Below the pieces are notes generated by a model that saw nothing but the letters and a program-made list of their open reading frames with translations, was not told the origin of the DNA and did no database searches. Shown piece after piece: positions 1 to 6,371 of a stretch of 14,360 nt of DNA. The translations under genes and the position numbers were made by a program. Source of the DNA: JACQCE01 sp041484905 (GTDB lineage Bacteria; Nitrospirota; Nitrospiria; JACQCE01); assembly GCA_041484905.1 (NCBI GenBank), contig JBGPIL010000040.1:1-14360 (forward strand), in the 5' to 3' direction. How positions within the stretch are numbered: position 1 is the stretch's first letter; every line of letters begins with the position of its first letter.

Positions 1-2
1 AT

Positions 3-830
3 CGTCAACTGCACACACACGGCGCCTACTGCTCGATCAGCCATCCGTTCATCCTGAACGAAGAGCCGACATCCGGCGCGTGGCAGAAACATCAGCCCCG
101 AGCCTTCTTGTGGGTCGGTTTTCGAGACACCCATGCGTTTATCCGCGTCCGTCTCCAGACAAACGAAGTCGTCACGCCCGGCGAGACGCGGGCCGACGAT
201 CACCGGGACCGGTGGCTTGACGAACGGCAGCACGCGTTCGAATCGGCCATCTCGATGCTGGGATTGCCCATCGAGGTGACGGTCGAGAAGGGGCGCGTGG
301 CATTGCGCACCACCCATGACCAGGCCGCCCTGCTCTGCTCCTGGCCCGATGCCTTCGGTCCCTGCCAGTTTGAGTACAACATCAATGACCCGCTCGACCT
401 GCTGGTGCGGGCCGGCCGGCTGGCGGCGACGAGTCCCCACGCGGCGCAGGTGCGCGCCTATCTGACCGGCTTCGACCGGTCCGCGTTGACGGGGTTTCGG
501 ACGATGGCGCCAGGCCGCGCCGCCTACCGCTGCTCCGTCCACTGCCAAGTCGATGAACTGCCGGAGCTGTTGAAACTGATCGCGCCCGACGGCCGTCTCT
601 ATGCGACGCTCTGCGAATTTCAAACCGCCTCGCTCTTGCCCGATGCGCCCGAAGCGGACAACGCCTGGGTGATCCTTGGCATGATTGGGGGCATGATCGG
701 GCAGCAGGGCAACATCCGGCTGGAACTGCGGCTCAACCGCGCGCCGCTGCCCGAAGCGCGCATGGCCGGCTGGCTTGAAGAGTTGGTGGGACTGCCCGTG
801 GTCTACGCCCCGCTGCCGGCGTTTCCGTGA
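3..830 (+). CDS. Unrecognised protein, 5' end outside the window
   Basis: The frame is open from base 3 to the TGA at 828-830, giving 275 residues with no upstream stop. The first possible start is a TTG at 108, but the protein-like sequence before it (HTHGAYCSISHPFILNEEP) suggests the gene begins outside the window. I do not recognise a family. The visible part is soluble, with no signal peptide or membrane segment. A Gly/Met-rich patch (GMIGGMIGQQGN) lies near residue 225 and precedes a C-terminal segment ending in VVYAPLPAFP. Two segments, FESAISMLGLPIEVT and WLEELVGLPVVYA, look loosely alike, so a duplicated alpha/beta unit is possible but unproven. An AT-rich repeat follows the stop and separates it from the reductase gene. 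Coding status is supported by length and codon periodicity; the function is unknown. Confidence 0.75.
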   Translation, partial: RQLHTHGAYCSISHPFILNEEPTSGAWQKHQPRAFLWVGFRDTHAFIRVRLQTNEVVTPGETRADDHRDRWLDERQHAFESAISMLGLPIEVTVEKGRVALRTTHDQAALLCSWPDAFGPCQFEYNINDPLDLLVRAGRLAATSPHAAQVRAYLTGFDRSALTGFRTMAPGRAAYRCSVHCQVDELPELLKLIAPDGRLYATLCEFQTASLLPDAPEADNAWVILGMIGGMIGQQGNIRLELRLNRAPLPEARMAGWLEELVGLPVVYAPLPAFP

Positions 831-838
831 GCAAAAAC

Positions 839-946
839 ATTTTCGATTGACGATTTTCGATTTTCGAATGAAAAGATAGTAAAATGTGTAACAATACGAC
901 ACGGTTTAGTCTGGCACTTTAATCGAAATTCGAAATTCGAAAATAG
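839..946. repeat. AT-rich intergenic repeat, TTTTCGATTTTCGAATG family, copy 1
   Basis: The left part (839-870) carries repeated ATTTTCGA units ending in TTTTCGATTTTCGAATG. The right part (921-944) carries the complementary pattern AATCGAAATTCGAAATTCG. The two ends can pair imperfectly, with about 50 bases between them that are unlike the other copies. The GC content is far below that of the flanking genes. Copies occur at 9287-9413, 10779-10813 (right half only) and 12073-12142. It fills almost the whole gap between the first gene and the reductase, so any promoter for the reductase would lie in or beside it; I see no convincing -35/-10 pair. Confidence 0.7.
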
Positions 947-958
947 CGGACCCCCACG

Positions 959-2401
959 ATGACTCAACCACACACGCGCCCACTGGGCCGAACCGGGTTG
1001 CACGTGTTCCCCCTCGGTTTCGGCTGCTACCGGGTCGGTGACGGCAACGCGGGGCATGAGGCGGCGCTGCGCGCCTATCTTGACCGCGGGGGCAACCTGA
1101 TCGATACCAGCGCCAACTACACCGACGGTCTGTCGGAGCAGCTCGTGGGCCGCGTGCTCAAGGAAATTGCCCCCACGATAATGACCAATGAGCGTGCCGT
1201 GATCGTCACCAAAGGCGGGTACATCCAGGGGCACAATATGGCGCTGGCCCGCCGGCAAACCTTTCCCGAGGTTGTCGCCTATGCCGACGGCCTGTGGCAT
1301 TGCATTCATCCGGACTTTCTCGAGACGCAAATTCGTTTGTCGGCTGAGCGATTGCAGGTCGAGACTATCGATGTCTATCTCCTCCACAATCCCGAATATT
1401 TTCTGACCGAGATCGCCCATCACCACCCGCCGGCGGCCGCCGATCACGACGAATTTTACCGCCGCATCCGCGAGGCGTTTCGTTTTCTGGAGGCCCAGGT
1501 CCAGGAGGGAAGGATCCGCTGGTACGGCGTTAGCTCCAACCATTTCGGTCTGCCGGCGTCGGATCCGGTTGTGACGAGCGTGGCGCGCTGTCTTGATGCC
1601 GCCAAGGCGGTCGCCGGGCAGCATCATTTCGCCGTCGTGCAACTGCCGATGAATCTTTACGAATGCGGCGGCGCGCTCGAACCGAATACGAACGGCCAAA
1701 CCGTCCTGCAATATTGTCAGGAGAATGGGATCGGCGTCCTCGCCAATCGTCCGCTCAATGCGTTTTGGGAAAACCAGCTCATCCGTTTAGCCGATTTTGT
1801 GAAGCCGGGCGATCCTCCACCCGGGCCGGACGCGTTAAGAACGCTGCTTGACCCCCTGCGTCGCTTGGAGCAACAGTTTGCCGACCGGTTTGGTTCAACG
1901 GGAGCGCCCCCGCCGGGGATTGCCGGGCACATGGAGAAGACCATTCCGCAGGTCCGTTCGCCTGCCCATTTCGAGCAGGTGGCGGGGCCTTATCTCGTCC
2001 GGCCGATCCAGCAATGGCTGGCCGGCGCGCAGCAGACACTGAGTCGCGATGCCGGCTGGCCCGAATGGGAACGGGCATTCGTCGAGATCGTGAACGGCCT
2101 GTTCGAGTCGCTTCACCGTCATGTGTCGGCGGGGCAGCAGAGTACTTCCGATGGTGTCCGGTCGCGGCTGATCACGGCGGGTTATCCCGACACCGTCCCG
2201 CCCGAGCCGCTCAGCCGGATGGCGACCCGCGTGCTGCTCTCGCTGCCGGGCCTGACCTCGGTGCTCGTCGGCATGCGGCGGCCCGCCTATGTGGATGATC
2301 TGATGGCCGTGCCGGCGCAGCCGCCGCCTGATCCGATTGATCCGAACAGGGCTGAGAAAATCCTGCGCGCCTTCAGGCCGGCACCAATCGCGGGATATTG
2401 A
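959..2401 (+). CDS. Aldo/keto reductase family protein, extended form
   Basis: This 480-residue protein opens with the typical AKR start (RPLGRTGLHVFPLGFGCYRVG) and has the catalytic tetrad in order: Asp49 (NLIDTSANYTDG), Tyr54, Lys85 (VTKGGY) and His143 (LLHNPE). YGVSSNHFG near residue 190 matches the mid-barrel strand, and PGLTSVLVGMRRPAYVDD near the end matches the C-terminal cofactor region. An NAD(P)H-dependent carbonyl reduction is therefore expected; the substrate is unknown. It is about 150 residues longer than the usual 300-330. The extra length lies roughly between residues 275 and 425 and is rich in Trp, Gln and Arg, with no metal-binding cysteine cluster. ATG 959 has no clear Shine-Dalgarno but begins exactly at the family N-terminus. 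The beta-helix gene follows after 46 bases on the same strand, so co-transcription is likely. Confidence 0.9.
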   Translation: MTQPHTRPLGRTGLHVFPLGFGCYRVGDGNAGHEAALRAYLDRGGNLIDTSANYTDGLSEQLVGRVLKEIAPTIMTNERAVIVTKGGYIQGHNMALARRQTFPEVVAYADGLWHCIHPDFLETQIRLSAERLQVETIDVYLLHNPEYFLTEIAHHHPPAAADHDEFYRRIREAFRFLEAQVQEGRIRWYGVSSNHFGLPASDPVVTSVARCLDAAKAVAGQHHFAVVQLPMNLYECGGALEPNTNGQTVLQYCQENGIGVLANRPLNAFWENQLIRLADFVKPGDPPPGPDALRTLLDPLRRLEQQFADRFGSTGAPPPGIAGHMEKTIPQVRSPAHFEQVAGPYLVRPIQQWLAGAQQTLSRDAGWPEWERAFVEIVNGLFESLHRHVSAGQQSTSDGVRSRLITAGYPDTVPPEPLSRMATRVLLSLPGLTSVLVGMRRPAYVDDLMAVPAQPPPDPIDPNRAEKILRAFRPAPIAGY

Positions 2402-2447
2402 GTTCCTATTCATCCCCCATCAATCCAATGACCGGATCATTGAGACG

Positions 2448-3260
2448 ATGAGCGGGTCGGTCATCACGCCGGCGCTGTTGGCGCCGCCGCCGAATCCCCG
2501 CGGCGGCAGAACGCTCGTGGTCGATGGCGCGGACGCCGCCTGTTATCCTCGGCCGAGCGCGGCGCTCCAGGACGCCGGTCCGGATGATCAGCTCTTCGTG
2601 CGGCCCGGCGTCTATGAGGATACTGTTTTTCTCTCGGGCCGGCCGGTTCGCGTGATCGGCGCGGGCCGTGACCACGTCACCATCTTTTGCCGCCGCCGCG
2701 GGCCGTTTTACCTGCAGCAGGTGCCGGAGGGATTGATCAGCGGCGTGACCTTCCGCTATGTGGGCAGCGACCAGCATTCGGCAATGAACGTCCTCGATTC
2801 CACCTGCACGATCACCGGCTGCCGGGTGACGGAGGGTATCTTATCTGGAATCGTCATCTACGGCCCCGAATGTCGGCCGACTTTCGTCGACAACGACGTC
2901 TGCGGGAATCGCGAGACGGGGATCTTTATTTTCGCCGGCGCGCAACCCTACGTCGCCCGCAACCACTGCCACGACAACCATCACTTCGGCATCGCCGTGC
3001 GTGATCATGAGACCCGTCCCGATCTGGTCCGGAACATTTGCCGGGGCAACATGCTCAGCGGCATCCTGCTCTTTCAGTACGCTGAGGCGCTGGTGGCGGA
3101 GAACGACTGCCACGACAATCAGGACTGGGGACTGGTCATCACGCCGGACTGCACAACCACCCCGCCGGCCGGGGAACTGGGCACGATCAACCAATTGGAC
3201 CGGAACCCGCGCGGCGCCGTGCACGTCACCGACCAGCCCCTCGGCCCGATCGGGCGCTAG
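2448..3260 (+). CDS. Right-handed parallel beta-helix repeat protein
   Basis: This 270-residue protein has short repeating rungs typical of NosD/PbH1-type beta-helices: ISGVTFRYVG, ITGCRVTEGILSGIVIYG, TFVDNDVCGNRETGIFIFAG, YVARNHCHDNHHFGIAVRD, LVRNICRGNMLSGILLFQ and LVAENDCHDNQDWGLVIT. Each turn has the N-x-C-x-x-N then GI/GL pattern, with a spacing of about 23 residues. The N-terminus (AALQDAGPDDQLFVRPGVYED) is the usual entry strand of this fold. The family includes polysaccharide lyases, periplasmic NosD and cytosolic FBXO11-like proteins; no catalytic signature is visible. There is no signal peptide. The frame is open back to 2337, but ATG 2448 avoids overlap with the reductase and has a weak GAG just upstream. 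Its stop is one base from the end of the convergent DUF2784 gene. Confidence 0.88.
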   Translation: MSGSVITPALLAPPPNPRGGRTLVVDGADAACYPRPSAALQDAGPDDQLFVRPGVYEDTVFLSGRPVRVIGAGRDHVTIFCRRRGPFYLQQVPEGLISGVTFRYVGSDQHSAMNVLDSTCTITGCRVTEGILSGIVIYGPECRPTFVDNDVCGNRETGIFIFAGAQPYVARNHCHDNHHFGIAVRDHETRPDLVRNICRGNMLSGILLFQYAEALVAENDCHDNQDWGLVITPDCTTTPPAGELGTINQLDRNPRGAVHVTDQPLGPIGR

Positions 3261-3261
3261 T

Positions 3262-3639
3262 TCAATCCCGCCGAGGCGGGTAGAAAACAAACGTCAACAC
3301 AACCAGCAGACTGAACGCCGTATACGCCGTCGTGAACACCCACGGCGGGGCATTGTAATAGAGCAGGCGGCCCATCCAGTAGCCGACAAAGCTGATCTGA
3401 TAGGCGGCGGCTTCGCCGGCCCGGAGGCGGAACGCGTTTTCCAACATCGTCAACGGGCAGGGGACGCCGAACCAGGCCTCCAGCACCACGAAGCCGATCG
3501 AGCCCAGGTGCAGCGCGCGAAAGAGCACGCGCCGCGTCCATTGCCATCCCCTGAGCCAACCGACGAGAATCAACAACTGCCCGCCGACCACGAACAGCAC
3601 AAACAGCGCATGAAGAGCGAGTGTCACATCAGCGAGCAC
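3262..3639 (-). CDS. DUF2784 family membrane protein
   Basis: This protein of 125 residues has about four hydrophobic segments: near 4-26 (LALHALFVLFVVGGQLLIL), 39-58, 75-95 and 100-119. The GVPCPLTMLENAFRLRAGE stretch is the signature I associate with DUF2784, whose members are about 120 residues long. The function of the family is not known. The start is GTG at 3639, which gives the expected N-terminus (LADVTLALHALF). It lies 7 bases after the hydrolase stop, so it is probably the last gene of the purT operon. A small GC hairpin (CCCGCC/GGCGGG at 3267-3280) lies inside its last codons, without a T-tract, so I do not call it a terminator. Confidence 0.85.
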   Translation of the reverse strand: MLADVTLALHALFVLFVVGGQLLILVGWLRGWQWTRRVLFRALHLGSIGFVVLEAWFGVPCPLTMLENAFRLRAGEAAAYQISFVGYWMGRLLYYNAPPWVFTTAYTAFSLLVVLTFVFYPPRRD

Positions 3640-3646
3640 GTCTGAT

Positions 3647-4354
3647 TCACTGTCCGGTCATGTCCGGCGATGGCCTGTGATGATCAAACCGCCCGTGGCG
3701 CAGGAAGACCGCAACGTGCCGGGCGGTGTCCGGCGCCAGGATCAGCATCGTGTGCGTGTGGGGGAGCAGGATAAAATCCGCGGTGCCCTCCAGCTTCGCG
3801 CTCTCGACCGAGACCGCGCCGTCGTTATCCCCCACGAGCAGCCGGCTGTAACCGCGCTCATCGCCCCGACCGCCGGCGATCACGCCGAATTCCACGCGAG
3901 GGATGCCCATCTCATCAAAGAACCGGCGGTTGCCGGCCCGGAGTTGGGCCATTGCGCGGGTGCCGTAGAGCCAGCGAAACCACCGGCGCGGGTAGAACGC
4001 GTCGATCTTTTCCGAACCATGATTCGGCGAGCCGATCATCACCAGGCGCCCCGCGCGCGGCGAATCGTAATGAGTCAGGTAGTATCGGATGACGATACCG
4101 CCCAGGCTGAAGCCGACGAAATGGATGGGGCCATGGCCATCGACGCTCCGCACGAATATGGCCAACCGCGCGGCATGCTCTTCGATCAACCGGCCCCGGC
4201 CGGGATAATCCCAGTTGACCACGCGATAGCCTTCCCGTCTCAGTCGCCGCGCGATCCGCGTCATGATCCATGAGGGGTTGAGAATGCCGTGGAGGAGAAT
4301 GACCGTGTCGCCGTGCGGTGACATGGGGGGCTGATCCGGGGAGATCGCTGACAC
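3647..4354 (-). CDS. Alpha/beta hydrolase, lipase/acyltransferase-like
   Basis: This 235-residue protein has an alpha/beta hydrolase core. The oxyanion-loop motif LLHGIL is at 20-25, the nucleophile elbow GFSLGG at 81-86 has Ser83, and the acid in VGDNDGAVS is near 176-178. His199 or His201 (LLPHTHT) completes the triad. IGSPNHGS at 107-114 and the VSVESAKL stretch resemble triacylglycerol lipase and PGAP1-type esterases. The substrate is probably an ester or lipid, but no specificity can be read. There is no signal peptide, so it is likely cytoplasmic. The listed start is GTG 4354; the internal ATG at 4324 (residue 11) is equally plausible, since neither has a clear Shine-Dalgarno and the core begins only at about residue 16. 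The gene lies 11 bases after purT and 7 before DUF2784. Confidence 0.88.
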   Translation of the reverse strand: MSAISPDQPPMSPHGDTVILLHGILNPSWIMTRIARRLRREGYRVVNWDYPGRGRLIEEHAARLAIFVRSVDGHGPIHFVGFSLGGIVIRYYLTHYDSPRAGRLVMIGSPNHGSEKIDAFYPRRWFRWLYGTRAMAQLRAGNRRFFDEMGIPRVEFGVIAGGRGDERGYSRLLVGDNDGAVSVESAKLEGTADFILLPHTHTMLILAPDTARHVAVFLRHGRFDHHRPSPDMTGQ

Positions 4355-4365
4355 CCGGCGGTCGA

Positions 4366-5583
4366 CTATGAGGCGACCGGCCGGACCCGGCCGGCAGCCA
4401 GCTTGGCGCGGTCGCGGGCTTCCGTGATATCGCGGCCCGTGGCGAGTGCCACACCCATCCGGCGCTTCAGGTGCGATTCCGGTTTGCCGAAGAGACGCAG
4501 GTCCGAGCCGGGCACGCGCAGCGCGGCGTCGAGGCCCTCGAACGCGATGCCTTTTTCCTCCAGCCCGCCGTAGATCACGGCGCTCGCGCCGGGCTCGCGC
4601 AGCGCCACATTCACCGGTAACCCCAGAATTGCCCGCGCGTGCAGCTCAAATTCGCTCTGCACCTGGCTGGTGAGCGTCACCAGGCCGGTGTCGTGGGGAC
4701 GGGGACTCACCTCGCTAAACCACACCTCATCCCCTTTCACGAACAACTCGACGCCGAAAATCCCCCGGCCGCCCAGATTGCCGGTGATCGCGGCGGCAAT
4801 CTCGCGCGCGCGGCGCAGGGCCACGTCGCTCATTGGCTGCGGCTGCCAGCTTTCGACATAATCGCCTTTGATCTGGACGTGGCCGACCGGCTCGCAGAAG
4901 AAGGTCTCGACCTGCCCGGAGTCGCCGACGGCCCGAACTGTGAGCTGGGTGATCTCGTAGTCGAAGGGGATGAATGATTCGACGATCACCTTGCCGCGGT
5001 TGACCCGGCTGCCGCGCATCGCATAATCCCACGCCGGTGCGAGTTCCGCCTCCGTCTTGGCGACTGACTGGCCCTTGCCCGATGACGACATCACCGGCTT
5101 GATCACGCACGGAAAGCCGACGCCGCCGATGTTCGGATCGGCCGCCCGGCGCAGTTCCTCGGCGCTTTCGGCAAAGGCGTAACGGGAGGTGGGCAGCTTC
5201 AGCTCCTCGGCGGCCAGCCGGCGGATGCCCTCGCGGTTCATCGTCAGCCGGGTGGCCCGGGCGGTGGGAATCACCTCGGCCAGCCCCTCCCGTTCGATCT
5301 CGACAAGCATCTCGGTGGCAATGGCTTCGATTTCAGGCACGACCAGATGGGGCCGTTCCCGTTCGATCACCGCGCGCAGCGCGGCGCCGTCGGCCATATT
5401 GATGACGTGCATCCGGTGGGCGACCTGGTGGCCCGGTGCGTTGGGGTAGCGGTCAACGGCGATCACCTCCACGCCCAATCGCTGGAGCGCGATGATCACT
5501 TCCTTGCCCAGCTCGCCCGCGCCCAGCAGCATCACGCGCGTCGCGCCGGGGGTCAGGGGTGTACCGATACGTCCATATTTCAT
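4366..5583 (-). CDS. purT: Formate-dependent phosphoribosylglycinamide formyltransferase (GAR transformylase 2)
   Basis: PurT makes formyl-GAR from GAR, formate and ATP, the folate-independent route for the third step of purine synthesis. The 405-residue protein (E. coli about 392) has the N-terminal GAGELGKE at 21-28, the VPEIEAIATE region near 83, the ATP-grasp loop SSSGKGQS at 167-173 and the metal/ATP site VELFVKGDEVWFSEVSPRPHDTG-type segment at 278-300. All family landmarks are intact. ATG 5583 is chosen because MKYGRIGTPL is the family N-terminus; the frame is open up to 5724, but that part is not purT-like. No strong Shine-Dalgarno precedes it. Instead, the TGA of a 55-codon leader ORF overlaps the ATG, and a near-copy of the purT start lies 164 bp upstream. 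It is the first gene of a three-gene operon. Confidence 0.96.
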   Translation of the reverse strand: MKYGRIGTPLTPGATRVMLLGAGELGKEVIIALQRLGVEVIAVDRYPNAPGHQVAHRMHVINMADGAALRAVIERERPHLVVPEIEAIATEMLVEIEREGLAEVIPTARATRLTMNREGIRRLAAEELKLPTSRYAFAESAEELRRAADPNIGGVGFPCVIKPVMSSSGKGQSVAKTEAELAPAWDYAMRGSRVNRGKVIVESFIPFDYEITQLTVRAVGDSGQVETFFCEPVGHVQIKGDYVESWQPQPMSDVALRRAREIAAAITGNLGGRGIFGVELFVKGDEVWFSEVSPRPHDTGLVTLTSQVQSEFELHARAILGLPVNVALREPGASAVIYGGLEEKGIAFEGLDAALRVPGSDLRLFGKPESHLKRRMGVALATGRDITEARDRAKLAAGRVRPVAS

Positions 5584-5747
5584 GATGGGAAACCGCCCAT
5601 GAGAGGTGTGAATCCGTAGAAAACGCCACAGCCGCCGTTCATTTTTCGTATGGCGGTGGGGATTATCAAGGGGAGCGGTGCCGCTCCCCTTGATGTGAGC
5701 GAGTGCACAGCACGAGCGAAACATCTACCGATACGACCATAGTTCAT
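5580..5747 (-). CDS. Possible 55-residue leader ORF upstream of purT
   Basis: The ATG at 5747 begins MNYGRIGR, nearly identical to the purT N-terminus MKYGRIGT. The frame stays open for 55 residues and ends in TGA (5582-5580) that overlaps the purT ATG (5583-5581) as ATGA, the classic geometry for coupled translation. After the first eight codons the peptide (CFARAVHSLTSRGAAPLPLIIP and onward) resembles nothing I know. A perfect 30-bp palindrome lies within it. It could be a regulatory leader peptide, or the remains of the original purT start split by an insertion. No clear Shine-Dalgarno precedes it, so translation is not certain. Confidence 0.4.
   Translation of the reverse strand: MNYGRIGRCFARAVHSLTSRGAAPLPLIIPTAIRKMNGGCGVFYGFTPLMGGFPS
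5665..5694. repeat. Perfect 14-bp-arm palindrome in the purT leader
   Basis: ATCAAGGGGAGCGG and its exact complement CCGCTCCCCTTGAT are separated by two bases. The predicted RNA hairpin would be very stable. No T-tract follows on either strand, so it is not an ordinary terminator. It lies in the leader ORF between the two copies of the purT start. A related element, beginning ATCAGGGGGAGAGGCGG, lies inside the ATPase gene at 12451-12481, which suggests a small dispersed palindromic repeat rather than a purT-specific regulator. Confidence 0.8.
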
Positions 5748-5793
5748 GGAGTGACCATTTGGAGAGGAGTCATGAGCGGGTGCGTCCTGAAAC

Positions 5794-5807
5794 GGCGCCA
5801 TTATACT
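5794..5807 (-). promoter_or_regulatory. Probable -10 region for the purT operon
   Basis: On the minus strand this reads AGTATAATGGCGCC, with a perfect TATAAT (5805-5800). The -35 region is weak, with an ATGGCT-like hexamer 18 bases upstream. Transcription from here would start near 5793 and give a leader of about 210 bases before the purT ATG, including both start copies and the palindrome. A 13/14 match lies upstream of the Nudix gene at 9969-9982. Confidence 0.5.
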
Positions 5808-5837
5808 TCGAACCCATGAGAGAAGCCATAGGGACGC

Positions 5838-5909
5838 AAAAAGGGGACAGGCTACTTTTTCTCATTGAAGCTGGTCTGGTTGATGAAAAAAGTAGCCTGT
5901 CCCCTTTTT
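5838..5909. repeat. Inverted repeat with 23-bp perfect arms (REP/MITE-like)
   Basis: The arms at 5838-5860 and 5887-5909 are perfect complements of 23 bases, centred on GGGGACAGGCTAC and its complement GTAGCCTGTCCCC and edged with A5 and T5 tracts. The 26-base loop has no coding sign. Because each side ends in a T-tract on its outgoing strand, it could also work as a two-way terminator between the purT promoter and the lipoprotein promoter. Its core is similar to the GGGAACAGATTTATTTT cores at 9342, 10736 and 12144, so it probably belongs to one dispersed family. I recall such elements near REP-associated tyrosine transposases, but none is present here. Confidence 0.85.
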
Positions 5910-5937
5910 CCTCCCCCTGGCTTAGATAACTACAATT

Positions 5938-5967
5938 TTGACTTTCGTAGCGCGCCGGGACTACAAT
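5938..5967 (+). promoter_or_regulatory. Sigma70-type promoter for the small lipoprotein gene
   Basis: TTGACT (5938-5943) and TACAAT (5962-5967) are 18 bases apart. Transcription would start near 5974, leaving about 49 bases of leader with a purine-rich ribosome site (GAGAGGGGAG at 6005-6014). The arrangement TTGACTTT, 16 bases, then CTACAATT is repeated almost exactly before the response regulator. Confidence 0.7.
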
Positions 5968-6022
5968 TGTGCGTAAGTCCGGGCGATCATGCCCGCACAC
6001 ATGATGAGAGGGGAGTGTCGTG

Positions 6023-6217
6023 ATGCGACAGAAAATGATGCTAGCTGTTGTGATCAGTGCGCTGGCCATGGCGTCCATGGTCGTGGTAACCGGCTGCTAC
6101 AACAAGCCGAAGGAAGAATCCAAGCCGGCAGAATCGGCTGCACCCGCCGCGCCCGCCGCACCGGCTGCGCCCGCGGAACCGGCTGCACCGCCGGCCGCAG
6201 GGGGCGCCGCGAAGTAA
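6023..6217 (+). CDS. Small Ala/Pro-rich lipoprotein
   Basis: This 64-residue protein has a short basic start (MRQK), a hydrophobic stretch at 5-22 and a lipobox VTGC with Cys25. The mature part is about 40 residues: a charged start (YNKPKEESKPAESA) followed by repeated AAP units and a Gly/Ala tail. Cys25 should be lipid-modified and anchor it to a membrane facing the periplasm; the Pro/Ala tail would be extended and unstructured. No enzyme function is expected. The start is ATG 6023, set by GAGAGGGGAG at 6005-6014; a GTG at 6020 is less likely. It has its own promoter and a strong terminator at 6256-6292, and it precedes the two-component genes. Confidence 0.85.
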   Translation: MRQKMMLAVVISALAMASMVVVTGCYNKPKEESKPAESAAPAAPAAPAAPAEPAAPPAAGGAAK

Positions 6218-6255
6218 GCAGCGGAATCCGTTCGCTGACTGGCGAGGTCATTGTG

Positions 6256-6292
6256 CGGTCGGCCCGGACTGTTCCGGGCCGGCCGTTTTTTT
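6256..6292 (+). terminator. Strong intrinsic terminator after the lipoprotein gene
   Basis: CGGTCGGCCCGGA pairs with TCCGGGCCGGCCG around a 4-base loop. The 13-bp stem has one G-U pair and is followed at once by seven T. It separates the lipoprotein transcript from the two-component operon, whose promoter begins eight bases later. Confidence 0.92.
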
Positions 6293-6299
6293 GACTTTT

Positions 6300-6329
6300 T
6301 TGACTTTACCGGGAGCCGAGCGCTACAAT
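6300..6329 (+). promoter_or_regulatory. Sigma70-type promoter for the two-component operon
   Basis: TTGACT (6300-6305) and TACAAT (6324-6329) are 18 bases apart, the same spacing and the same flanking bases (TTGACTTT and CTACAATT) as the promoter at 5938-5967. A second TTGACTTT starts at 6291, overlapping the terminator T-tract, so the -35 region is doubled. The leader to ATG 6372 would be about 36 bases. Confidence 0.7.
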
Positions 6330-6371
6330 TTTTCCCCCGGCGTAACAGACGGCCGGCGGAGCAGGTGGGTC

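Larger units (their letters stand above)
5562..5747 (-). repeat. Direct repeat of the purT start (two 22-bp copies 164 bp apart)
   Basis: Copy one (5726-5747) and copy two (5562-5583) agree at 20 of 22 bases on the minus strand, covering ATG through the codons for YGRIG. The two differences are AAC versus AAA in codon 2 and GGT versus GGA in codon 4. Similarity stops abruptly after the GGTA. The 142 bases between the copies contain the perfect palindrome at 5665-5694. This looks like an old insertion with end duplication, or a local tandem duplication that diverged; the sequence cannot decide between them. Confidence 0.75.

Noticed and set aside
803..1711. Long minus-strand open frame opposite the aldo/keto reductase
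   Set aside because: It is a GC-rich shadow of a clear family gene, has no recognisable domain, and its beginning translates repeat sequence.
3267..3280. CCCGCC/GGCGGG hairpin between convergent genes
   Set aside because: Short stem, no T-tract, and inside the DUF2784 coding end.
5772..5819. Plus-strand 15-codon ORF after GGAGAGGAG
   Set aside because: The ribosome-site spacing is only two bases, and it is opposite the purT promoter; probably chance.
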